DNA from: Candidatus Faeciplasma pullistercoris
GTDB taxonomy: Bacteria > Bacillota > Clostridia > Oscillospirales > Ruminococcaceae
Length of the DNA stretch: 64,000 nt
NCBI GenBank assembly: GCA_018715525.1
Contig: DVLL01000021.1
Span: forward strand, 62,001-126,000
Reading direction: 5' to 3'
Positions 16,334 to 24,374 of the stretch are shown here, in pieces. Position numbers and translations under genes: made by a program. The notes under the pieces were generated by a model that saw only the letters and a program-made list of their open reading frames with translations, was not told where the DNA came from and made no database searches. Numbering within the stretch: position 1 is the stretch's first letter; each line of letters begins with the position of its first letter.

Positions 16334-18562
16334 ATGAATTTGTTGCTTTCCGCGCCGGAAGGGGAAAAGCTTGACAGCTTTCTCTTTGCTTTGCCGTTTA
16401 ACCTTTACGGCAGGGCTAAAAAGGTGAGAGGCAATCTTTGTGTGACCAAGGACAAGAAAATACTTGTCTATGTAGATAACAAACTGACTGATACATACTC
16501 CTTTGAGGATTACGACGAGTACGCCTGCGAGCAGCTTGTAGGATGCTCTATGATGGTTGGCAGAAGGAATGATGTAACTCAAAAGTGCATCTGTGCCTTT
16601 ACGCAGGACAATTTCATAGCCTATGCCGAGCTATGTAAGATACTCAATCACTATCTTACAACCGGAATGCTTGTGGAAAAAAGCGAGATAGATGAGCCAA
16701 AGTGCCCTAAGTGCCATCTGCCCTTGGACGGCTATACGGAATGCCCATACTGCGCTTCAAAGTTGAAGACCTTCTCAAAGCTTATTAAGCGCATCGGTCC
16801 GTATAAAAAAGCGTTCGCTGTAGCCATATTGTGTACGATTTTCGGTGAGCTGCTTGGAGTGGTATCTCCGTATATAAACCGTTTGCTGATAGACGGCTAT
16901 GTCATGCCTGCTGACGGTGGAACTGCGGATGTCTCGGCGATAAACTGGAGCGGATTTGGGCTTTTGTGTTTAGCACTTCTCGGAACCGTAGTAGCGTCAG
17001 TGGTGTTCAATTACTTTAATATGAGGAGCAGCTACTACGTTGCTTTGAACCTCGGTCAGGACCTCAGACAGGATGTTTTTAATAAAACGCTTGATCTTTC
17101 GATGACGTCCATATCCAAGAAAACCGCCGGAGAGCTGATATCCCGTGTATCTAACGATGCAAACAAGCTCCAGAGTTTTATAACGGATAACGGCAAGCAG
17201 GCGATAGTTAGGATATTCTCGCTGATAATAGTCATGGTGATCGTGTTTGCAATGAATTGGAGGCTGGCTATACTCGCCATAATCCCGATACCGTTTGTAA
17301 TGCTCATGGTAAAGAGGCTATATAATGTCATTCATATGCACTTTTCCCGCTCGTGGCGCTGTCTTAATTCCTATTCAAAGCTTCTGCACGATGCGCTTAA
17401 CGGAATAAGGGTAGTCAAGTCATGCGGAACCGAGCGAATGGAGATATCAAAGTATAGTGCGGTGTCGGCCAAATGGGCAAAAGCCGCGTCAAAGGCTGAG
17501 GTTGTCTGGAACCTGATTTGGCCTGTGACCGATTTTCTTTTAACCTTCGGAAATTACTTTGTCCTCTTCTTTGGCGCAAGAATGGTTCTCGGGCTTGTTC
17601 CGGGCTGGGGAAGTATGACTGTTGGCGAGCTCACTCAGTTTACATCATATGTGACCATGCTCTACACTCCTATGAGATGGCTCATGCAGCTTCCCAGAAC
17701 CTTTGCGGACGCATCGATAAGCGCTTCCAAGGTATTTGAAATACTCGAGGAGCAGACCGATGTGCGTGACGCTAAAGATTCCGTTGACCTTGATATTGAC
17801 GGAAATATAAGCTTTAACCATGTTTACTTTGGCTACAAGGTATATAATCCTGTGCTCAAGGACATCACCTGCAACATTGAAAAAGGCAAGATGATAGGAA
17901 TAGTCGGACACTCAGGCGTAGGAAAATCCACTATGATAAACCTGATTCTGAGACTTTATGATGTGACTCAGGGAGAAATCAAAATAGACGGCGTGGATAT
18001 ACGCAAGATTTCCCAGCAAAGTCTAAGGTCTCAGGTGGGTGTGGTTTTGCAGGAGACCTATTTGTTTGAAGGAAGCGTTTTGGACAACATATCCTACGCC
18101 AAGCCGGACGCATCCTTTGACGAGATAGTCGAGGCGGCAAAGATAGCGCACGCTCATGAATTTATAACAAAGCTTCCCGACGGATATAACACACGCGTCG
18201 GCAACAAGGGTTATACTCTTTCAGGGGGCGAGCGTCAAAGAATCGCTATTGCGAGAGCGGTTTTGCATAATCCCAAGATAATCATTCTTGATGAGGCGAC
18301 CGCTTCTTTGGATACTGAGACAGAGAAGCAGATACAGGAGGGCTTGAACGAGCTCTGCAAGGGCAAGACCACCATAGCTATCGCCCACCGTCTCTCGACT
18401 CTCTCAAATGCCGATCAGCTCATAGTTTTGGACAAGGGCAGACTTGCGGAAATGGGGACTCATGATGAGCTCATGAGGCATAAGGGAGTATACTATAACC
18501 TTGTAATGGCTCAAAGGCAGACGACCAAGATGAAGAAGGTAGAAAAAGCTGCTTTGGCGTAA
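16334..18562 (+). CDS. ABC exporter with N-terminal extension and zinc ribbon, subunit 2
   Basis: 742 residues. An N-terminal soluble domain of about 120 residues is followed by a zinc ribbon (CPKCHLPLDGYTECPYC). Then come the six-helix membrane domain (helices from about 150) and a nucleotide-binding domain with GHSGVGKST, LSGGERQR and IIILDEATASLD, all intact with the catalytic Glu. AAAGGAGAT lies about 10 nt before the ATG. Together with subunit 1 it would make a heterodimeric exporter; both ATP sites look canonical, unlike asymmetric exporters with one degenerate site. Last gene of the operon. Confidence 0.85.
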   Translation: MNLLLSAPEGEKLDSFLFALPFNLYGRAKKVRGNLCVTKDKKILVYVDNKLTDTYSFEDYDEYACEQLVGCSMMVGRRNDVTQKCICAFTQDNFIAYAELCKILNHYLTTGMLVEKSEIDEPKCPKCHLPLDGYTECPYCASKLKTFSKLIKRIGPYKKAFAVAILCTIFGELLGVVSPYINRLLIDGYVMPADGGTADVSAINWSGFGLLCLALLGTVVASVVFNYFNMRSSYYVALNLGQDLRQDVFNKTLDLSMTSISKKTAGELISRVSNDANKLQSFITDNGKQAIVRIFSLIIVMVIVFAMNWRLAILAIIPIPFVMLMVKRLYNVIHMHFSRSWRCLNSYSKLLHDALNGIRVVKSCGTERMEISKYSAVSAKWAKAASKAEVVWNLIWPVTDFLLTFGNYFVLFFGARMVLGLVPGWGSMTVGELTQFTSYVTMLYTPMRWLMQLPRTFADASISASKVFEILEEQTDVRDAKDSVDLDIDGNISFNHVYFGYKVYNPVLKDITCNIEKGKMIGIVGHSGVGKSTMINLILRLYDVTQGEIKIDGVDIRKISQQSLRSQVGVVLQETYLFEGSVLDNISYAKPDASFDEIVEAAKIAHAHEFITKLPDGYNTRVGNKGYTLSGGERQRIAIARAVLHNPKIIILDEATASLDTETEKQIQEGLNELCKGKTTIAIAHRLSTLSNADQLIVLDKGRLAEMGTHDELMRHKGVYYNLVMAQRQTTKMKKVEKAALA

Positions 18563-18597
18563 TCATAGCCAACATCATAGCGTTAAATTCTCAAAGA

Positions 18598-18634
18598 AAC
18601 AGCGACAGTTACGATCTTTGTAATTGCCGCTGTT
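18598..18634 (+). terminator. Weak hairpin after the ABC operon
   Basis: Arms AACAGCG / CGCTGTT with an inner GTTAC/GTAAT pairing, but only TATT behind it. It may be a weak terminator or an RNA-stability hairpin. Confidence 0.4.
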
Positions 18635-18697
18635 ATTCATGATAACAAAATGCTTTGATATATTCCATTATAATTATTGAATATTAGTGATTTACTA

Positions 18698-18726
18698 TTG
18701 AAGATGTGTGATAGTAATGTTAAAAT
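18698..18726 (+). promoter_or_regulatory. Candidate sigma-A promoter of the beta-helix lipoprotein gene
   Basis: TTGAAG (18698-18703), 17-bp spacer, TAAAAT (18721-18726). A small hairpin AGCGG-GTTAAT-CCGCT (18736-18751) lies just downstream in the leader. Confidence 0.5.
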
Positions 18727-18804
18727 AAACTGAAAAGCGGGTTAATCCGCTGTAATTATTGGCAAATCGTATGTATCAAAAAAGAAGAAAGAGTAGAGGT
18801 TTAT

Positions 18805-21684
18805 ATGAGAAGAATTAAAACTATCCTTTCATTGGTACTTGCTGCCTTAATTTTGTCGACTGTTCTTGTCTCGTTCTCCGGCTGCGGTGAAGAGGCAGAC
18901 CCGAACGCTCCTCATGAGGTCGCATACACAGTGTATGTATCTCCCGACGGAAGCGACGACAGCAAGGACGGAAGCAAGGAGGCTCCTTTCCGTACTTTAG
19001 AGCGGGCTAAGGAATACGTTCAAAAGCTTAAGAAAAATAAGGGCGACATCATCGTGGAGATAGCCGACGGATTCTATGAGCTTGAGGACACGCTTGTCTT
19101 CAACGAGGACGATTCCGGAACCGAAAAGTGTACGATCATATACAGAGCCGCCGAGGGTGCAGAGCCTATCATAAGCGGAGGAACGCTTTTTGACGGGGAA
19201 TGGCAGGTTGCCGAGGATGTTGACTGGCTAGAGGACGGTCTGGTCGCTTATAAGGCGCCTTTGGAGCGCGATGATAAGCTCAGAGCCATTTATGTAAACG
19301 GCGTAAGAGCTGCGATGACAGAGAGGTCTGCTACTCCTCTGAAGGCGATAGGCTTCTATTCAATAACTGCCGGTCAGGCGGACTGGGCATGGATATCCAG
19401 CGGAGAAACTACCATAAGAACCGGAAATGTATTTGACGATACATTTGGTCTTTCCGCTGATACGAGAAATCCTCAGAATATAGAGCTTGAGACAAGCTCA
19501 AGATGGGTCACATCCACGGTATGCGCGGAATCTCTCCAGCTTACCGAGGAGGGCGATACAAGGGTTAATTTCCAGATGCCCTATGCCGCGATCGCACAGA
19601 ACCTCGGCTGGGACACTAACTACAATCCTACCGCTTTAAACAGCGTTGTAAATGTCTTTGAATGGCTCGAGAGCGAGGGACAGTTCTACTTTGACCAAGC
19701 GGGAAGTATGCTTTATTACATTCCTCGTGAGGGAGAGGATATAACCAAGGCTGAGGTCGTCGTTCCGAGACTTGAGAAGCTCATTGAAATAAGCGGTTCA
19801 GAGCCGCTCAAGAAGTACGCTCAGTATATTACCTTTGAGGGACTGACGTTTGCTCATTCTGATTGGAATCTTTATGAGCTGGAGGGCTCGCATGGTAACG
19901 CCACCACCCAGAACTGCACGATTTATACCAAGTACTCAGATATATACTGGCACAGGGATCTTTACAGGGCGTTTGATGTCGCCCCCGCCGCAATCCACGT
20001 TACCACTGCTCATGATATCGATTTTATCGACGGCGGAATCGAGCTTACCGGTTATCTCGGAATACATCTTGAAAACGACGTTTACGATTGCAGTATCATA
20101 GGCAATTATATCGCGCATACAGGCGGCGGAGGAATTACCGTAGGTCACTTGCAACACATGTATGAAAACGACACGGAAGAGCAGAGGGTAAGCGAGACAA
20201 GTGCTGGTCCTGATAAGGAGAAATTTGCCTACGGCACTGAGGCTGTTCCAAAGAACATAACCATTAAGAACAACTATCTTCTTGAGAACTGCTACTTCTT
20301 CCCCGGAAATTCTCCCATAACCACATTCTTCACCTATAATCTCACTGTCGAGCACAACTTTGTATACAAGTGCTCCTACAGTGGTATGAGCATAGGCTGG
20401 GGCTGGTGTAATTTTGATGGTACAGAAGGCTCAGAGCTTCCCGGTCAGCCGACTACAACCTCAAGATTTAACCATGTAAACTATAACAGGGTGGAAGAGA
20501 TCTGTTCCATCCTTCAGGACGCAGGAGGAATTTATACTCTCGGTCAGCAGGGTAATGAGGATTGGTCCGAGTCTACGGAAATGAGCTATAACTATATCAA
20601 CTGCTTCCGCACTCCCACCCGCGCGGACGGCTCGAGAATGGTAAACGGCTTCCACCCTGACGAGGGCAGCGCGTATATCCTCTTTGACCATAATGTTGTG
20701 ACAAATACTATAAGAAATGTCTACGAGCTTAACGACTGGATGAGAAAGCATGACTGCATAGTAACCAACGGTTACTCAAATACCGATCGCTCGGAGACCA
20801 CAGCTCCCAACTGCACTCTTGAGCAGTATGTAAACGCTGATTATATCTGGCCGGTAGACGGCTATAATGTTGTTCTTTACTCCGGACTTGAGGACGAGTA
20901 TGTTCACATGGTATCGAAGGATGTAATGCCTGATGACTACTATGAGCTCGCTGCAAATGTATCTATAACCTGCGGCAAGGAGCTCAACAGAAGAGGACTT
21001 CTTGACGCCGACGATGTTGTATGGCTTGCTCCTGAGGGAACGACCGAGTTTGTTGAGGGCAGCAATATGACCAAGGCGGCGGGAAATGAGAAGACGATAG
21101 TTGTACCCGACGATCCCGGCGAGTATAAGCTCTACATTGTTTATGCAGACGGTACTGTTTCAGGACCCGGTGAGTTTACAGTCTACGCCGGCGAGAACAC
21201 CTCCGGAGTTAACCTCTCCGACGGAATTGATTACACGGTAAGCAAGCTCAAGCCTCTTGAGATAGAGATCAAGGACGGCTTTACCGCTACACTTAACGGT
21301 GAGGAAATTGAATCCGGCTACACCATTGACGAAATAGGCGAGTGGGAGCTTATATGCACATCTGAGGATGGAGAGGAGGAGACCCTGAACTTCACCACCG
21401 ATGTTCTGATTGCAAATCAGCTTCTTACCGACAATGTGACGGTAGCCCCGGAGGGTGAGATATCTCTTACGGAAGGTGTCGCCGAGAGCGGCATGGTAAT
21501 CTGGCTTGCTCCTTCAGGTCTATCAGCCTTTGATGAAACCGACCCGACGCAGTCTATGGCGTATGGAGGTTCGGCAACGATAAAGGCTCCTGTTGAGGAG
21601 GGCGTATATATCCTTACAGTAGTCGACGCTGACGGAGATATTCTTTCTCAGTCTGACGCGAGAGTAACTGTTGCGGCGGAATAG
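18805..21684 (+). CDS. Secreted lipoprotein with parallel beta-helix catalytic-type domain and C-terminal repeat modules
   Basis: 959 residues. A hydrophobic signal ends in SFSGC, a slightly atypical lipobox, so it is probably a cell-surface lipoprotein. Residues 40-700 form a right-handed parallel beta-helix starting VYVSPDGSDDSKDGSKEAPF, the start pattern of polysaccharide-active beta-helix proteins; the form ISGG..F.GEW plus IYVNGVRA suggests a GH141-like enzyme, which I cannot confirm. Two related modules follow, DDVVWLAPEGTTEF near 735 and GMVIWLAPSGLSAF near 895, each closing with a YxLxxVxADG strand. Between them is a beta domain. It precedes a GH30_8 xylanase gene, so xylan side-chain or backbone processing is likely. 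Confidence 0.75.
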   Translation: MRRIKTILSLVLAALILSTVLVSFSGCGEEADPNAPHEVAYTVYVSPDGSDDSKDGSKEAPFRTLERAKEYVQKLKKNKGDIIVEIADGFYELEDTLVFNEDDSGTEKCTIIYRAAEGAEPIISGGTLFDGEWQVAEDVDWLEDGLVAYKAPLERDDKLRAIYVNGVRAAMTERSATPLKAIGFYSITAGQADWAWISSGETTIRTGNVFDDTFGLSADTRNPQNIELETSSRWVTSTVCAESLQLTEEGDTRVNFQMPYAAIAQNLGWDTNYNPTALNSVVNVFEWLESEGQFYFDQAGSMLYYIPREGEDITKAEVVVPRLEKLIEISGSEPLKKYAQYITFEGLTFAHSDWNLYELEGSHGNATTQNCTIYTKYSDIYWHRDLYRAFDVAPAAIHVTTAHDIDFIDGGIELTGYLGIHLENDVYDCSIIGNYIAHTGGGGITVGHLQHMYENDTEEQRVSETSAGPDKEKFAYGTEAVPKNITIKNNYLLENCYFFPGNSPITTFFTYNLTVEHNFVYKCSYSGMSIGWGWCNFDGTEGSELPGQPTTTSRFNHVNYNRVEEICSILQDAGGIYTLGQQGNEDWSESTEMSYNYINCFRTPTRADGSRMVNGFHPDEGSAYILFDHNVVTNTIRNVYELNDWMRKHDCIVTNGYSNTDRSETTAPNCTLEQYVNADYIWPVDGYNVVLYSGLEDEYVHMVSKDVMPDDYYELAANVSITCGKELNRRGLLDADDVVWLAPEGTTEFVEGSNMTKAAGNEKTIVVPDDPGEYKLYIVYADGTVSGPGEFTVYAGENTSGVNLSDGIDYTVSKLKPLEIEIKDGFTATLNGEEIESGYTIDEIGEWELICTSEDGEEETLNFTTDVLIANQLLTDNVTVAPEGEISLTEGVAESGMVIWLAPSGLSAFDETDPTQSMAYGGSATIKAPVEEGVYILTVVDADGDILSQSDARVTVAAE

Positions 21685-21722
21685 ACTCCATTTTCGGATT
21701 TAATTCGGTATAAATAAGTTGT

Positions 21723-21759
21723 AATATGCCTGTCGGTTTTGTCCGGCGGGCATATTTTA
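21723..21759 (+). terminator. Terminator of the beta-helix lipoprotein gene
   Basis: Stem AATATGCC.. / ..GGCATATT with an inner G-C rich pairing and a T-rich 3' side. The T-run is short (TTTT). Confidence 0.65.
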
Positions 21760-21781
21760 TAGGCATAAATGTATTTTACTC

Positions 21782-21810
21782 TTGAAATTATTATAAAAAG
21801 GTTATACAAT
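21782..21810 (+). promoter_or_regulatory. Sigma-A promoter of the GH30_8 gene
   Basis: TTGAAA (21782-21787), 17-bp spacer, TACAAT (21805-21810). Confidence 0.65.
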
Positions 21811-21871
21811 ATCTGCGTGAGGCAATGTAATGTCATGCCGAAAAGAGCATAGTAAACGGAGGTAGACAGTA

Positions 21872-23167
21872 TTGAGAAGATTTTTTTGCGTTCTCATTGC
21901 GGCATTGATGCTGCTGCCGGCACTTTTGTGCTCGTCATGCGAAAAGCGACCAAATGACGAACTGTACACGCCGGATCTTGAAGGCGTGCTTACCCCCATG
22001 GAGGTTAATGTTGATGCTTCTGATGAATATCAGACGATTCAGGGCTTCGGTGGGATAAACCATCCCGTATGGATTGCCGATTTGACCGAGGAGCAGCGAC
22101 AGACTGCTTTTGGAAACGGTGAGGATGAGCTTGGGTTCTCAATTTTGCGCATCCATGTAGACCCTGACAGAAATAATTGGGAGAAGGAGCTTGAAACCGC
22201 TCAGGCGGCAGTAGAGGCGGGACTGCTCGTTTTCGCTTCTCCGTGGGATCCTCCCGCTGATATGTGCGAGACATTCAACCATAACGGCAATGAAAATGCC
22301 AAGAGACTTAGGCATGACAAATACGCTGATTACGCTGAGCATCTGAACGACTTTGTCAGCTATATGCGTGACAACGGCGTGGAGCTTTACGCTATTTCTA
22401 TACAAAACGAGCCTGATTACGCCGATGGCTGGACATGGTGGTCTACAGAGGAAATAATGGATTTTATCTTAAACTATTCTGACGCCATCGATTGCCGTAT
22501 CATGAGTCCTGAGTCCTTCCAGTACAGAAAGGATTTCTACAACGAAATACTTAACTCGGAAGAGGCTCTTGAAAAGGTAGATATATTTGCAACACATTTC
22601 TATGGCACTCAGAAATGGGACATGGCATACCCGTTGTTTGAGGAAAAGGGAGTCGGTAAGGAGCTTTGGATGACCGAGGTTTATGTGCCGGACAGCTCTA
22701 CCGATGCGGATGTTTGGCCGCAGGCTCTTGATGTCGCCGTAAACATCTCCGACGCTATGACCGAGGGAAATATGCAGGCTTATGTATGGTGGTATATCCG
22801 CAGGTTCTACGGTCCGATGAAGGAGGACGGCACTATAAGCAAACGCGGCTACTGCATGGCTCACTTTTCAAAGTTTGTCCGTCCCGGCTATATAAGAATA
22901 GGAGCTACGGAAACACCTGCCGAGGGAATAAGCGTATCGGCATTCAAGGGGGACGACAAAACCGTGATTGTGGCGGTAAACCGAACCTCAAATGATTATG
23001 CCCAAAGCTTCAGCCTCAGCGGAACCAAAGAAATAAGCTATATTGAAGCATATACTACCGATGCTGACGTAAGCCTTGAGAGGATAGGAAATATTGCTTT
23101 TGAGGAAAGCACATTCAGCTTCAGGCTTACTCCCGAGAGCGTCACCACATTTGTCATATCGCACTGA
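21872..23167 (+). CDS. GH30 subfamily 8 glucuronoxylan endo-1,4-beta-xylanase, probable lipoprotein
   Basis: Cleaves glucuronoxylan next to methylglucuronic acid side chains, in the known GH30_8 manner. The match to B. subtilis XynC is clear by eye: QGFGGINHPVW near the N-terminus, VWWYIRRFYGPMKEDG, then GYCMAHFSKFVRPGYIRI and a C-terminal beta-sandwich ending SVTTFVISH. The acid/base Glu is residue 180 (ISIQNEPD) and the nucleophile Glu 269 (LWMTEVYV); the 89-residue spacing fits the family. The N-terminal signal ends LLCSSC, so lipid anchoring is likely though the box is not perfect. The start is TTG with GGAGGT eight bases upstream. galE follows after 36 nt. Confidence 0.92.
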   Translation: MRRFFCVLIAALMLLPALLCSSCEKRPNDELYTPDLEGVLTPMEVNVDASDEYQTIQGFGGINHPVWIADLTEEQRQTAFGNGEDELGFSILRIHVDPDRNNWEKELETAQAAVEAGLLVFASPWDPPADMCETFNHNGNENAKRLRHDKYADYAEHLNDFVSYMRDNGVELYAISIQNEPDYADGWTWWSTEEIMDFILNYSDAIDCRIMSPESFQYRKDFYNEILNSEEALEKVDIFATHFYGTQKWDMAYPLFEEKGVGKELWMTEVYVPDSSTDADVWPQALDVAVNISDAMTEGNMQAYVWWYIRRFYGPMKEDGTISKRGYCMAHFSKFVRPGYIRIGATETPAEGISVSAFKGDDKTVIVAVNRTSNDYAQSFSLSGTKEISYIEAYTTDADVSLERIGNIAFEESTFSFRLTPESVTTFVISH

Positions 23168-23203
23168 CATTGAATATATTATTATTTCGGAGGATGATTT
23201 AAT

Positions 23204-24229
23204 ATGTCAATACTCGTTTCAGGCGGAGCCGGATATATAGGCTCTCATACAGTGTTAGCTCTCCTTGAAAAGGGATATGAGGTCGTTGTATTTGACAATC
23301 TTTCAAACTCCAGTGAGGAGTCTTTGAAAAGAGTAGAAAAGCTGACCGGAAAGAGCGTCAAATTCTATAATGCGGATATGCTCGACAGAGTCGCGATGGA
23401 CAGGATTTTTGACGAAAATCCGGACATAACCACACTTATCCATTTTGCAGGTTTAAAGGCGGTAGGCGAGTCTGTGGAGAAGCCTATTGAGTATTACAAG
23501 AACAACGTAGGTGGAACCCTTACCCTCCTTGAATCTATGAGAGCTCATAATGTAAAGAACATAATATTCAGCTCTTCTGCCACAGTTTACGGCACCCCGG
23601 AGTCGGTTCCGATATCTGAGAGCTGCCCTAAGGGCGTCTGCACAAATCCATATGGTTGGTCAAAGAGCATGATTGAGCAGATACTTACCGATGTTCATAC
23701 CGCTGATGATTCGTGGAATGTAGTCCTTCTCAGATACTTTAATCCTATAGGAGCCCATCCTTCTGGACTTATCGGTGAAGATCCTCAGGGCATACCGAAT
23801 AACCTCGTTCCCTATATCGCGCAGGTCGCCGTCGGCAGGAGAGAGCATCTAAATGTGTTTGGAAACGACTATAAGACTCATGACGGCACAGGCGTAAGGG
23901 ATTATATCCATGTATGCGACCTCGCGGACGGTCATGTTTGCGCGTTGGATAAAATCAAGGACGCAAAGGGCGGCGTCCTGATTTATAATCTCGGAACAGG
24001 AAAAGGCTATTCGGTTCTCGATGTTCTCAAGGCATATGATAAGGCATGCGGTAAGGAGCTTCCTTATGTCATCTGCCCGAGAAGAGCCGGAGACGTTGAC
24101 GAGTCATATTCTGATCCTTCGCTTGCCGAGAAGGAGCTTCATTGGAAAGCTAAGTACGGTATTGATGAGATGTGCCGAGACTCATGGAACTGGCAGAAGA
24201 ATAACCCATACGGCTACAAGGGCTGCTGA
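23204..24229 (+). CDS. galE: UDP-glucose 4-epimerase
   Basis: Short-chain dehydrogenase-type epimerase that interconverts UDP-glucose and UDP-galactose in the cytoplasm. The NAD loop is [10 protein letters not shown], the catalytic Ser/Tyr/Lys set is SSSATVYG and NPYGWSK, and [10 protein letters not shown] is also typical. The length of 341 residues is normal. CGGAGG lies 12 nt before the ATG. It is in the same direction and probably the same transcript as the GH30_8 gene. It could serve sugar-nucleotide supply for surface glycans rather than xylan use. Confidence 0.95.
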   Translation: MSILVSGGAGYIGSHTVLALLEKGYEVVVFDNLSNSSEESLKRVEKLTGKSVKFYNADMLDRVAMDRIFDENPDITTLIHFAGLKAVGESVEKPIEYYKNNVGGTLTLLESMRAHNVKNIIFSSSATVYGTPESVPISESCPKGVCTNPYGWSKSMIEQILTDVHTADDSWNVVLLRYFNPIGAHPSGLIGEDPQGIPNNLVPYIAQVAVGRREHLNVFGNDYKTHDGTGVRDYIHVCDLADGHVCALDKIKDAKGGVLIYNLGTGKGYSVLDVLKAYDKACGKELPYVICPRRAGDVDESYSDPSLAEKELHWKAKYGIDEMCRDSWNWQKNNPYGYKGC

Positions 24230-24235
24230 TTATCC

Positions 24236-24270
24236 TCCCCCTGAGTATTTATGCTCAGGGGGATATTTGT
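24236..24270 (+). terminator. Terminator of GH30_8-galE
   Basis: Perfect 10-bp stem TCCCCCTGAG / CTCAGGGGGA with 8-nt loop TATTTATG, followed by TATTTGT. Confidence 0.75.
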
Positions 24271-24314
24271 ATATTCACCCAAACAACGGATATATTTTTT
24301 GTACATATTATGCA

Positions 24315-24343
24315 TTGTTCCTCAAAAGCAGTTTAGTTATAAT
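24315..24343 (+). promoter_or_regulatory. Candidate sigma-A promoter of the second GH30-like gene
   Basis: TTGTTC (24315-24320), 17-bp spacer, TATAAT (24338-24343). Confidence 0.6.
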
Positions 24344-24374
24344 TATTGTAATACTATGCAATAGGAGGAACACT

